Positions 23,500-34,706 of a DNA stretch of 64,000 bases are shown here, piece after piece (the stretch's first letter is position 1; every line of letters starts with the position of its first letter). This DNA comes from Geosiphon pyriformis (Eukaryota > Glomeromycota > Glomeromycetes > Archaeosporales > Geosiphonaceae). Made by a program: the position numbers and the translations under genes. Under the pieces are notes generated by a model. It ran no database searches and was not told the DNA's origin. It saw only the letters and a program-made list of their open reading frames with translations. Where the stretch lies: positions 62,001-126,000 of the forward strand of contig JAAOMT010000031.1 in NCBI GenBank assembly GCA_016748015.1, read 5' to 3'.

Positions 23500-24063
23500 T
23501 TAATATTGAGCTCTGTTGAAATCTAATTCTTTTAATTCCTCTTCTTGAATTATTTCTTAAACTTTTTTTTCAAGTATTACTTGTGTTATTTTAGTTTGTA
23601 GTTCTTCAAATTGGGTGTTGGTCATTTTTCCCAATTGATTACTCGTAACTGTATCTATTGCTATATTGAATAAGATTTCTGGTCGGTCTTGAAATCCTAT
23701 ATATAGTCAGTAAATGGCTCGAGCTTGTGTGGTTAGATTGTTTTTTTCCACAAATTGTTCCAGTTGTTTCAATATTGTTGTGTCGAATAACCATTTTGTT
23801 TTGTCGGTGTACAAATTCTAGATATTTATGTGTTGTCCCAAGTGGAAACGACAATAGTTTTTCAAAAATTGTTGCATCCACCAAGTCCAAGTTTCTCTGG
23901 TAAGTTCTTGGTGTAATCTGACTATTTGTTGTTCTTTTATGGCCAATTTTATTTTGGTCATGATCTTGTCAACAACATTTTCAAGTCTTTTCTGTGCTTT
24001 GTTTTGTGGTATCTTTGCTGTATTTTTGTAACAAATGGTTTGTTGATTGATTGTAATTTTCAT
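23500..24063 (-). pseudogene. F ORF3, uncharacterised 3' ORF, broken
   Basis: ATG at 24063, stop TAA at 23502-23500, 187 codons. It opens MKITINQQTI and ends RAQY directly before the purine tract. Three internal stops (after QHINI, at the conserved Trp of AIYW, and before EIIQ). It is rich in Lys, Gln and Ile, with no signal peptide or membrane segment. It has the same length as in E4 and E2. Function unknown. Confidence 0.7.
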
Positions 24064-24268
24064 ATTCTGGTATTAGATTAATTGAAAAATTTGTTGGGCT
24101 AGTGAATAGATATTGTCTGTAATTTCCATTTTTCTGATCTCTTCTGTCGCATCAACTATGTTCTTATATATTCTTTTGTTAATCAATTGGATGTGTTGTT
24201 GTCAATGATAATGATTGGTTCCAGATTTCGTGGAATCTTATCTGGTTGGACTAGTATTCTCTGTACTT
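24064..24268 (-). pseudogene. int: F integrase C-terminal tail, left of the inversion
   Basis: Reads on the minus strand VQRILVQPDKIPRNLEPIII, the tail that in E3 and E4 follows the GPY/F module. The piece that should precede it ends at 27467 on the plus strand, which shows that the block between is inverted. Confidence 0.8.
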
Positions 24269-26108
24269 CCAGGTAGAGTAGATGTACCAGTCAATATGGC
24301 AGAAAAAGAAATTGTTAACCAAGGGGAAATTATCTCAACGGGTCAAACAATTTTTTCTTCTGCCATATGGCCAGTACATAATAGAGATAAAGTGGGAGGT
24401 AAAAGAACAGAATCAGATTTTTGAAGCAGAACCAACTTTTTGTGAATCAGGAAAGATTGGACTCATCAGTCTTCATATACCAGCCAAAGATTACAGCCAC
24501 ATCAAAATTCTCATCTACAATAACACAGAAAATGTTATAATAATACCAGCCGGAATTACCATTTGATACTTAAGCACTGAAATAGAGGATCAACTACCAA
24601 GCACCATTCCAGACTTTCCACAGCTTTGTGGATATGTCAATATTACATCACAAATGATATATGGACGAAGCAAATGTTATTTGCTTCAATCAGAACAATT
24701 GAAACAAATAAACATGAGAAACTTAGATCCACTCCAATATATGCAACTTAAGATGTTGCTCAACAATTTCAATGACATTTTTGCCAGCAAAAACAAGTTT
24801 GGCCAAACTGACATCATCCAGCATCAGATCAAGACTGGAGATGCAATACTAATTAAACAAAGAGCATACAGAGTACCACCAGCTAGCCATGAAATTATTT
24901 ATTAAGAGATAAACTGAATGCTTAACAATAAGCTAATTCAGCCATCAATGAGCCCATAGTCATCACCAGTGGTACTCGTCTGGAAAAAGAATGGGAAAAT
25001 CTGCTTTTGTATGGATTATAGAAAACTCAATAGAGTAATTCATGGAGATAGCTACCCCATTCCACGGATCCAAGAATTATTCGATGCTTTCAGTAGAAAC
25101 AAATGGTTTTCAACATTAGACCTGAACAGTAGTTACTGGCAAGTAGCCATGAATTCAGCTGACAAAAAAAAGACAGCATTCACCATCAGAGAAAGGAATT
25201 TTGAATTTGAAGTAATGCTATTTGGCTTAACCAACACAACAGCCACTTTCCAATGGCTAATAGAAATTGTTTATACTGGCTTATTGTGGAAATCAGTAGT
25301 TGTATACTTGGACAACACCAATGTATTCTCAAAAACATTTGATGATCATTTTCATCATCCTTAACAAGTGTTCAAAAGACTAAGAAGAGCAGGACTAAAG
25401 TTAAATGCAACAAAGTGTTTTTTCGGCAAGACAGAACTAAAATTCTTGGAACACATAGTCAGCAAAAATGGCATCAAAATGGATCCAGAAAAAATAGAGA
25501 TAGTAAAGAACTTTCCAGTGCCAACCAATATGACAAAACTGAAATCATTCTTGGGATTCGCCAGCTACTATCAATGTTTTATCAAAAACTTTTCCAAGAT
25601 AGCACAGCCACTTAACCAACTGCAAACCAAGAATACAAAATATGAATAGACAGAAAGTCAACAAGAAGCTTTTGATATTCTAAAAAGAAAGCTCATTCAA
25701 GCTCCAGTACTGATCTATTCAGATCACAGCAAACTATTCATTATCATCACTAATGCATCCAGCCAAGCATTGGGAGCGGTACTATCTCAGAGAGAACCAG
25801 ATGACAGAGAACATCCAATAGCATATGCCAGCAGAGATTTAACACCAGCCAAAAAGAACTATAGAACACTGGAACAAAAATACTTAGCAATATACTAGAC
25901 AGTCATGAAATAGAAAAAATACTTGAGCCAAAAGTTTGAAGTATACACAGATCACAAAGGATTAACATCACTTCAAAAACAAGAATTTGGAGATGGAAGA
26001 CAGTTAAGATGGAAAATGGCACTCATATCATATAATTATACTATACATTATAAAAAGAGAAAAGACAATGGAAATGCTGATGGTTTGTCACAAATAAAAC
26101 AAATCTAA
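24269..26108 (+). pseudogene. pol: F dUTPase tail, RT and RNase H, in inverted block
   Basis: Starts at dUTPase motif 5 (GRVDVPVNMAEKEIV) and passes the beta linker and LDPLQYMQLKMLLNNF into RT. LDLNSSYWQ has the first Asp. The active-site box is VVYLDNTNVFS with Asn for the second Asp (25311-25316). RNase H has TNAS where E4 has TDAS. Stops include TAG for Trp at 24958 and 25649. Opposite in orientation to F's gag and ORF3. Confidence 0.9.
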
Positions 26109-27467
26109 GAACATTTCAACCCAAAAATATAACAAAACCAGAACAATACTAACAAAAAATATAACAAAAGATGAACATATAAAAATATTAACAACTGCAA
26201 CATTATATAAACACTCAACAGTTCAAGGAAAATTTATCTCAAACAAAACAAAAGAGTATCAAACAACAATCAAAATATTTTATCATTTACCAAAATATAC
26301 TTTATCGGAAAAATAGAAGAAATCTAGAGCAACCAACCAGAGTAATTATAGAGCCAAAAAAAGAGACAATATTATTCAACATGCACTCAAATCCAACAAC
26401 AGGACACTTTCACAAAAAAGCAACCATGGAAAGAACCAGAAAAAAATACTATTGGCCATTAATATATCCAGACATCATCCAATATGTTCAAAATTGTGAT
26501 GCTTGTCAGCAAAGAGAAGATACAAAACCCAGTGAACCATTAAGATCAATCAAAGTGGGACAACCATTCGACTGTATTGGAATTGATTTAGTCAGACCAT
26601 TAACAATCACCAGCAGAGGAAACAGATACATAGCAGTAGCCATAAACTATCTCACTAAATGGCCAGAGACAAAAGCAATTCAAAGAGCAGATGCAGAATC
26701 CATTGCCGAATTTGTTCATCAAGATTTAATTTGTTAACATGGATGTCCAAAGGAATTATTATCAGACCAAGGAACTTAATTTTGTGAACAGAACATTAAC
26801 AGAATTGAGCCAAAGATTCGGAATTAAGAGACCACTATCATCACCATACCATCCACAAACCAATGGATTAGTTAAAAAATTCAACAGAACATTGTGTAAA
26901 GCAATAGCTAAGCTCAGCCAAGAAAACCAGAACAATTGGGATTTGTTGATACCATCAGTACTATTTGCTTATTGGATAATAAAACAAAATACTACACAAG
27001 CAACACCATTTGAATTAGTATATGGTAGAACAGCAACACTACCAGTGGAAATAGAAGTCAGCACATATCCAACTGAACCAATAACAGAAGAGAATTTCAA
27101 AAACACATTGTTGAGAAGAACATATAACTTAATGGAAACATTAAAAAACAAACAATGAAGAGCAGTTGATAATATACAAAGGTCACAAGAGAAACAAAAA
27201 GAAAGACATGATAACCAACTACCAGATAAACCAGTTGAATTCAAGATTGAAGACAAAATACTATTACATTGTACCAAAGTGGAAAAACAATGGAGTGGAA
27301 AATTTGACCCCAAATGGGATGGACCATTTTACATAGAAGAAATTCTAGGAAATAGAGCTTACAAATTAAGATTGAATAACAAAATCTTGACCAAAGCAGC
27401 ACATGGAAATTGACTGAAACCATATTACCATATAGTGTCATCATCTATCAGTAATATTCCACAATTA
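26109..27467 (+). pseudogene. int: F integrase, in inverted block
   Basis: N-domain His pair in MHSNPTTGHFH and CDACQQ. Core GIDLVRPL (first Asp intact), second Asp near 26764, and the YHPQTNGLVKKFNRTL region with the Glu position changed to Lys. GPY/F module KWDGPFYIEEILGN near 27316. It breaks off at ACAATTA, 27467. Stops at 26106, 26737 and 27158. Confidence 0.9.
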
Positions 27468-27850
27468 TCGATTCAAATCTCTATATTCCTTTCGCTGTTA
27501 TTCCTAATTCCTTCTTCTTTTTCACTAATACTAACTGAGCTACTTTAATCAGAGGCAGGAATATTGCCTGTGCTATCTTTTCATTGAGCTCTATTATATA
27601 AGTCTTTTCTGAGTCATTTTGTAGTATAGTGATAATATTTCTTACATATCCTGTGTCAATTATTCCTCCTCTTATATTAATCTCTCTTTTTGCTAGACTA
27701 CTTCTAGATGCTAATTGAACTATTGTTGTTGTCAAAATTTCTAGTGCTATTTTCAAATCAAGGCAGATGCATAAATGTGGTTCCAATTTGATGGCATTTT
27801 TTCCTGGATACCTCAGATTAAACCTGGCATCAGTATTATGTGGAGTGGCC
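27468..27850 (-). pseudogene. F dUTPase core, right of the inversion
   Basis: Minus strand: ARFNLRYPGKNAIKLEPH (motif 1, Asp positions changed), ASRSSLAKREINIRGG (2), GGIIDTGYVRNI (3) and ELNEKIAQAIF (4), ending at KGIQRFES. Motif 5 is across the inversion at 24269. Upstream, near 27850, it joins directly to the Gag-protease spacer, so protease and zinc cluster are deleted. Confidence 0.85.
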
Positions 27851-29902
27851 TGATGTTATATTAACTGAATTTTGGAGTGGTGTCTGAATTGATTGGAATT
27901 GATAGATTACTTGTGGCTGCAGTTGATATATTACGGATGGCTATGGTTGATATATTGCTGGTGGCTGTGGTTAATAAACTGGAGTCTAATATACTGGTGC
28001 TTGGTAAATTGGCTGCTGCATCATTGGCAGGTAAGTGTTTTGATATTGTTCCTGATTTTGTTAATATCTCGGAATTTGAAATTAGTGATCGGAGTTTCTA
28101 TATTGATTTTCCGATCGCTGGTGGTTATAAGTATTGCAGTTTGCTCTGATGTGCCTTTGTTTACCACAGTTGTGGCAGACATGCATTTCTGGCTGCCACT
28201 GCTGATTGGCTGATGTTGAGAAATGCACTTGATTTTGAGAACAATTGTAGTTTCCTGAATTGCTGTGTCGTTGAGGTGGTTGATAAATTGCACAATTGTC
28301 AGCTAAGTATCCTTCTAATTTTTAATTAATTGAATCACTGAATTGTTTCAATTTGAAGTCCAATTCAGATGATCCATTCATCACTAGATTAACGGCTTGG
28401 ACATAGTTGGCCTTGGATTCAGCTGATTCAAAATCTTTAGTGCGTGTGACTGCATCTTGAAGAGTGTCTGAATGCAACAGACATACATGTTGCAAGATGC
28501 TGCTGCACAGGCCATAGATAAACTGGTTGAGAATCTGTGGCGCTGTGAAATAGTTGGCGTTAATTGTCTGAATTTGGCATAGATTTCTATGGAAGTGTCT
28601 CAGGTAAGTAGTGACTGCTTCAGTTTCTCCTTGCTTCATGGTAGTAAATGTATTGACTAGGTGGTTGATACTATTATTGTTGCTAAAGTATCTTAAAAAT
28701 TCTACTTTGAAGGCATTAAAGTCTTGTGGTTTATTGATCAAGCTCTAATACTATGAATTGGTGGTATCTTTGAGACAATAGGAAATGGCTTGTATTGCTC
28801 AGGTGTTATTCCATCCGTTGGTTGTAATGGTTTTTTCCACATCATTCAGCCATACTTGAGCATCATCTTCTTCGCTGGTAAAATTATCCAGTTTCGCAAT
28901 TGGTGCATAAACCATTGGATCTAAGTTGGGTGGTTGTGGTGGCTGTTAAAGTAGTTGTTGATTTTGTTGAGATGGTAGTTGAAGTGGCTGCTGTATAGAT
29001 TTGGCTATTAGATCAATTGGTGGTTAATTAATAACAATTACCGGAGGTAAGTTTGGTTGATTAATTAGATTGGGGTTTTGATTATCCTGAGTTGGCAGTG
29101 TCTGAATATTCGGAGTTTCAACTTCCGAATTTACTGAATTTAAATTTTGCTAGTTTTGAAGATTTGGGGTTTCAAATTCCGGGTTTTCAGTAATCAGGTT
29201 CTGGTAAGTGAATTCTTAATCCTCAGTTTCTTCTTCTTCCTCTTCTTCTGATTTCATTGCCTCTTACGGATCAGAGATTCCAAAATCTGGTGGAAGTAGC
29301 AGTGATTGAATTCCTGATGGCATTGGTAATCACAATTTAAATCTCTCAAAATATTCACCATATAGTTCTAATAACTTCGCTTTCTTTTGTTTACTTTGGA
29401 ATGAAAATTGTCCAAATGTTGATGTCGCGTTTGGTGTGGATGCACTTGCAGATAAAATATTGATAGTGCTTCCAGGTGTGTGATAATATGATGAATATGG
29501 TGGAGATTCAATTCTTTGTTTCTTCTGGGTTGGTAGTTGTATCTCTTTAGGCGTTACTGCTGGTGTTTGTAATCTTTTTTTGCCTTTATCTGCGTAGGTG
29601 ATAGGAAATTGTTGTTGAGTATACCTTTTAATAGTTTGGTTGATTTCTTTGATTATTGGTGCAAAACTATAGTTCCTTGGTAAATTGGTGTGTTGGAATA
29701 ATTCTGTGTAAAAGTTTTCTCTTACTGCTTCAATGTTAACTGTTCCTCCTAAACATTCAGTGATTTTGTCATTGACATAGAAGTTGAAGACTGATTCGGC
29801 TGGATAATAATTACTGTTTAATCCTAATTGTTGGCTGTATTGTTGAAACAAGAATTTCGTGAATCCTAAATGGTTTGCTCCTATATTTTCTGATTTTGCC
29901 AC
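27851..29902 (-). pseudogene. gag: F Gag and spacer, broken
   Basis: GTG at 29902 opens an uninterrupted N-terminal domain of 190 codons (29902-29330). The acidic and Gln-rich linker has stops. The capsid (about 28920-28322) is mostly open (LVNTFTTMKQGETEAVTTYL, QILNQFIYGLCSSIL). The CCHC knuckle is intact (28177-28136). The GTG here is 61-63 nt from the LTR, in another phase from E4. Confidence 0.9.
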
Positions 29903-29965
29903 TTTTGGTTTGTTTTTGTTGGTGGTAGTTCTCTGTAGAATTATACCTTACAGAGAGCACCAAAT

Positions 29966-30851
29966 GTTACAGGTGAGTCTTTGGGGTGTCGAGTAAATAA
30001 CAAACCTGTAACTTGGTGCACAAAGCGATTGGTGACAAAGATAATCTGAAGGTATTTTATCTGAAGATTTTCCAATTGAGTTCTTTGTATAATGAACAGA
30101 GATTCAATGGTAACAGTTTATCAGTAGTTTCCTGAAACTGTAGTTTTGTCGATTGTTTGCTCAGTTTGATAGTTGATGATTCTCCTTGTATGATATTCTC
30201 CGTAAGTATATACCAATACTGTTTCTTAATGTCAGTTCCTCTGTAAGTCCTCCAAGAGTAAGTATTGTTTAAGCAAGTTTATTCTTCTATAAGTCCTCCA
30301 AGAGTAAGTATTGTTTAAGCAAGTTTATTTCTTCATAAGTCCTCCAAGAGTAAATCCTTTAATCAAGTTAGTAGACAACAAAGAAAATAAAGAAAGATAA
30401 AAGAGAAAATAAAAAATAAGCCAAGACGATTTGCAAGTTAGTATCCTATTAATAGCTGTGATCAAGAGCTATTGTTCTAGTATGGTTAAGTATCTGTTAC
30501 TATCAACATAAAGTGTTAATAGTGAAGAATAAATTTAATATAGTGAAATAATTATTTATTTAAGAATTGTGGTAACTAAGCTAAGGATTTTTGGTGTCCA
30601 TTCTGTCTTTTTTGCTTCTAATGCTACTGCTATATATACATATTTGAGATTCTTTAATTCCTCAATTCCTTGTAACAGGAATCCTGGAATTCCTGATGAG
30701 AGGAATCCTGGAATTCTGGAATCCTGTTATTTCTTGTTGGAGAATCCTGAAATTCCTGGAATCTTGGAATTCTATATTTACTATGTCTATATCTGATTGG
30801 CTAATATCTACTGACTAATAATACTATATTTTCTATATTCTATAACTAACA
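29966..30851 (-). repeat. F 5' LTR (subtype a)
   Basis: TGTTACAGGTGAG to ACTAACA, 886 bp. The segment TAAGTCCTCCAAGAGTAAGTATTGTTTAAGCAAG occurs twice in tandem at about 30244-30340, a local duplication; the 3' LTR shows a similar but altered pair. The binding site AGAGAGCACCAAA is at 29953-29965. Confidence 0.93.
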
Positions 30852-31770
30852 GTGTATCAAGTCTTGTGGACCAACGAAGAACATAACAAGCTGCTGCCAA
30901 TACTCTTATGGAACGACAACAGCAAAGGAAAACAGAAAAAAACAGAACCTACCTGGAATGCAGACCAAGTCTGAAACACTGACCATGACTTAGAAGAACC
31001 ACCAATTTGGGAATGAGATAAGAGAGAAAAAGAGAAAGAAAAAGTGAAGAAAGAGGAGCCACTACCAACTGCCAGTTACACCCCTTATACATACACACTA
31101 CCACAATTATTGAGCTATTGTCAACCAAAGCTAATATGTGTCAATTGTGACAAGAAATTGTTGTCAATGAATGCATGCTGTGATAATAATGAGGAATATG
31201 CAACAGCAACCCAATTCTACTGCCATGCATGTGTCATAGAACACTTTGGAAGACCAAATTGAGTGGAGAAATAGAACAATACACCATGTTTAGCTTGTGA
31301 AGAGACACTCTTGGACGAAGAAATATGGAACAACATTCCTGGTCGAGGAGGAACATATAACACTTTGTGCCAGTACACAATTCTCATCAGTGATTGGGTT
31401 AGGAAAGGGACACCTATAAAAGCTGCCTGGAAAAGAGCAGTACGATGATTGAACATTTGTCCACATGACGATAATGAAATCTGGAGAATGGCCCTCACCA
31501 AAATTCAAGGAGCATCACCTGAAGAAATCAAAGAAGTTAAGAACAACCCACCAGAACCCTTAGAACTTGATTGGGATGAAGAACTGGTCATAAATCTCCT
31601 AAAACCAGAAGAGTTTCATGAACATTATCAAACTTTGGCACCTACAAGAGAAGAACAAGAACAACATTTGGCCCAAATAAACACCAGACTATGTAACTAC
31701 TGTTTGATCCCATGTGATTTCCAATATTGTAATGAGTGTGACCTCATTTACAATCTATCACCATGTATAA
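30852..31770 (+). pseudogene. E4 Cys-rich zinc-type cluster
   Basis: E4 frame resumed after F. Cys pattern: CVNC (31137-31148), CC, FYCHAC, CLAC, a changed CDKTC site (YNTLCQ), then CNYCLIPCDFQYCNEC (about 31692-31739). A basic Lys/Glu stretch precedes it and a helix-rich stretch (RMALTKIQGASPEEIKEV) lies between the two halves. Stops at 31260 and 31446. Probably zinc-binding. Conserved in both families. Role unknown. Confidence 0.7.
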
Positions 31771-32850
31771 TCTACACAATCCCAAAGGAAGAAAAACCAA
31801 TCAACAGCTGTACATCAAAATCAGAATCAATTTTTAATCCCAATTCCAACTCTGACAATGAAGACGATGAAAACACTGGTTCCAGTTCTGTGCAATATGG
31901 CAACAAGAATATCAACAATTCAGACTCTGACCTGAACCCCGAAATATACATAGTGCTTCCTAATCTCTCTAAAGAGCAGGAACTCAAATGGTATAGTGAC
32001 AATAATGAGGGTATTATGTCAGAATGCACACATAATACTGATGCAGGATTTGATCTAAGATATCCCAGAAAAGATGCCATCAAATTGAAACCACATTTAC
32101 GCACCTGCATTGATCTGAAGGTAGCATTGAAAATTCCAGCAACAATCATGGTTCAACTAGCATCTAGAAGTAGTTTAGCAAAAAAAGAGATTAATATAAG
32201 AGGAGGAATAATTGACACAAGATATATAAGAAATATCATCACCATGCTACAAAATAACTCTGAAAAGGCCTATATTATAGAGCCAAACGAGAAGATAGCA
32301 CAGGCAATATTCTTGCCTATGGTTAAAATAGCTCAGTTAGTTTCAGTGGAAAATAAGAAAAAATTAGAAATAACTATGAAAGAGATACAGAAATTCAGAT
32401 CCACAGATAGAATAGACATATCAGTCAATATGACAAAGGAAGAAATTATTGGCCAAGGAGAAATTATCTCAATGAGTCAAACAATTTCCATTCCACCATA
32501 TGACCAGTACATATTAGCAATAGAAAGAAAGGTGAAGAATCAGGCACAAATTTTTGAAGCAGAAACAAGCCTTTGTGAAACAGGAGAAGTTGAACTTATT
32601 AATCTACACATACTAGCCAAGAACCACAACCATATCAAAATTCCCATCTACAACAATACAGGAAATGTTGTGAAGATACCAAAAGAAACCACTCTCGGAT
32701 ATTTGACCACTGAAATTGAGGATCAACTACCAAGCACCATTTCAGACTTTCCACAATTGTGTGAATATGTGGATATTATGTCACAAACAATCTATAGACA
32801 GAACAAATGTTATTTGTTACAACCAGAGCAGCTAGAGCAAATAAACATGA
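31771..32850 (+). pseudogene. E4 dUTPase domain and beta linker
   Basis: Within an open stretch of 539 codons (31449-33068). An acidic Ser/Asn linker leads to DAGFDLRYPRKDAIKL (motif 1, about 32038), ASRSSLAKKEINIRGG (2, 32160), GGIIDTRYIRNI (3), EPNEKIAQAIF (4, 32280) and FRSTDRIDI (decayed motif 5, 32390). The linker has KIPIYNNTGN and YLTTEIEDQ. The catalytic Asp and Tyr of motif 3 are kept. Confidence 0.88.
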
Positions 32851-34240
32851 GAAATCTAGATCCACTTCAACAGATGCAACTAAAAATGTTACTCAATAAT
32901 TTTAATAACATCTTTGCCAGTGAAACAAATTTGGCAGAACTGATATTATCCAACACCAGATCAAAACTAGAGATACAATGCCAATTAAACAAAGAGCATA
33001 CAGAGTACCACCAGCAAGCCATAAGATTATCTGTCAAGAGATCAATAGAATGCTTGACAATGGGCTAATCCAGCCATTAATGAGCCCATGGTCATCATCA
33101 GTAGTACTTGTCCAGAAGAAGAATAGAAAGATCAGATTTTGTGTAGACTACAGAAAACTCAATAGAGTCACTTATGGAGACAGTTATCCAACTCCACAGA
33201 TCCAAGAGTTATTTGATGCTTTTGGAGGAAACAAATGGTTTACTACATTGGACTTGGCTAGCAGTTATTGGCAAGTAACCATGGATCCAGCCAACAAAGA
33301 GAAAATGACATTCATTACAAAAGAAGGGAATTTTGAATTTGAAGTAATGCCATTTGGCTTAACCAATGCTCTAGCAACCTTCCAATGGCTAATGGAAATT
33401 GTGTACACTGGTTTATTGTGGAAATTAGTATTTGTGTACTTGGACAACACCAATGTATTCTCAAGAACATTTGATGATCATCTCCATTATTTTCAACAAG
33501 TATTTGAAAGACTACGACAAGCAAAGTTAAAGCTAAATGCTACTAAGTGCTTCTTTGGCAAAACAGAACTGAAGTTTCTGAGACATATAGTCAGCAAAGA
33601 CAGTATCAAGACAGACCCAGACAAGATAGAAATAGTAAAGAACTTTTTAGTACTAACCAATATGACCGAACTAAAATCATTCTTGGGATTTGCAAGCTAT
33701 TATCATCACTTCATCAAAAACTTTTCTAAAATAGCTTAGCCACTCAACCATCTACAAACCAAGAATGTGAAATATGAATGGACGGAAATACAACAAAAAG
33801 CTTTTGACATTTTAAGAGGAAAGCTCATTCAAGCACTAGTATTGATCTATCCAGATCACAACAAATCATTCATCATTACTACTGATGCATCAGGTCAAGC
33901 ATTGGGAGCAGTACTATCTTAGAGAAGATTGGATGGAAGAGAACATCCAGTAGCATTTGTCAGCCGAGGCTTAATACCAGCCAAAAAGAACTATAGAACA
34001 CTGGAACAAGAACACTTAGTGATATACTGGGCAGTCATTAAATGGAAAGAATACTTGAGCCAGAAGTTTAAAGTGTATACAGATCACAAAGGATTAACAT
34101 CACTCCAAAAACAAGAATTTAGAGATGGAAGACAGTCAAGATGGAAAATGACACTTGCACCATATACTTATACCATACATTATAAAAAGGGAAAAAACAA
34201 TGAAAATGCCAATGGTTTGTTGCGAATGAGACAAATCTAA
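32851..34240 (+). pseudogene. pol: E4 reverse transcriptase and RNase H, broken
   Basis: A one-base loss near 32925 shifts the frame; RT is then open at 32978-33739. Motifs: RQ/CQEINRMLDNGLIQP, PWSSSVVLVQKK, RFCVDYRKLN, LDLASSYWQ, MPFGLTNA, and FVYLDNTNVFS with Asn for the second catalytic Asp (33443-33448). RNase H 33860-34200 has TTDASGQALGAVLS, the Glu in RTLEQEH and YTDHKGL, so its active site looks kept. Confidence 0.92.
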
Positions 34241-34706
34241 GAACATTTCAACCCAAAAATATAACAAAACCAAAACAATACTCACAAAAATATAACAAAA
34301 GATGAATACACAAAAATATTAACAACTTCAACATTATATAGATACTTAACAGTTCAAGAAGAAATTATCTCAACTGGAACAAAAGAGGATCAAACAACAA
34401 TCCAAATATTTTATTACTCACCAAAATATACTTTATCAAAAAAATAGAAAAGATTCAGATCAACCAACCAGAGTAATTACAAAACCAGAAAAAGAAACAA
34501 TACTATTCAATATGCACTTAGATCTAGCTGCAGAACATTTTTATAAAGAAACAACCATAGAAAGAACCAAAAAGAGATACTATTGGCCATCAATGTATTC
34601 AGACATCATCTAATATATGCAAAATTGTGATGCTTGTCAAAAAAGAGAAGGAACAAGACTCAAAAAACCATTGAGACCAATCAAAGTGAGACAACTATTT
34701 GACTGC
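34241..34706 (+). pseudogene. int: E4 integrase N-terminal part, cut by B
   Basis: Decayed MHLDLAAEHFYKETT (His pair) and CDACQKREGT (Cys pair), then PIKVRQLFDC, where B inserts at 34707. The region 34241-34500 is a worn RNase H-integrase connection with stops. Confidence 0.85.

Larger units (their letters stand above)
22621..30851 (-). mobile_element. Element F: rearranged family-1 retrotransposon with inverted pol
   Basis: LTRs at 22621-23486 (3') and 29966-30851 (5'). The flanks GCAT and GTGT agree with a GCGT duplication. Two rearrangements mark it: protease plus zinc cluster are missing (joint near 27850), and a 3.2-kb block (24269-27467) carrying the end of dUTPase, RT, RNase H and most of integrase is inverted relative to the rest. 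Length is 8.23 kb against about 10.1 kb for E3 and E4. Confidence 0.92.

Noticed and set aside
30244-30340. Tandem duplication in F's 5' LTR as a separate repeat family
   Set aside because: The unit (about 50 bp ending in GTTTAAGCAAG) is part of the LTR itself and has a related pair in the 3' LTR. It is a local duplication.
31772-32149. Antisense open frames over the dUTPase region in several copies
   Set aside because: They mirror sense codons low in reverse-strand stops. No motif, and not conserved in length.
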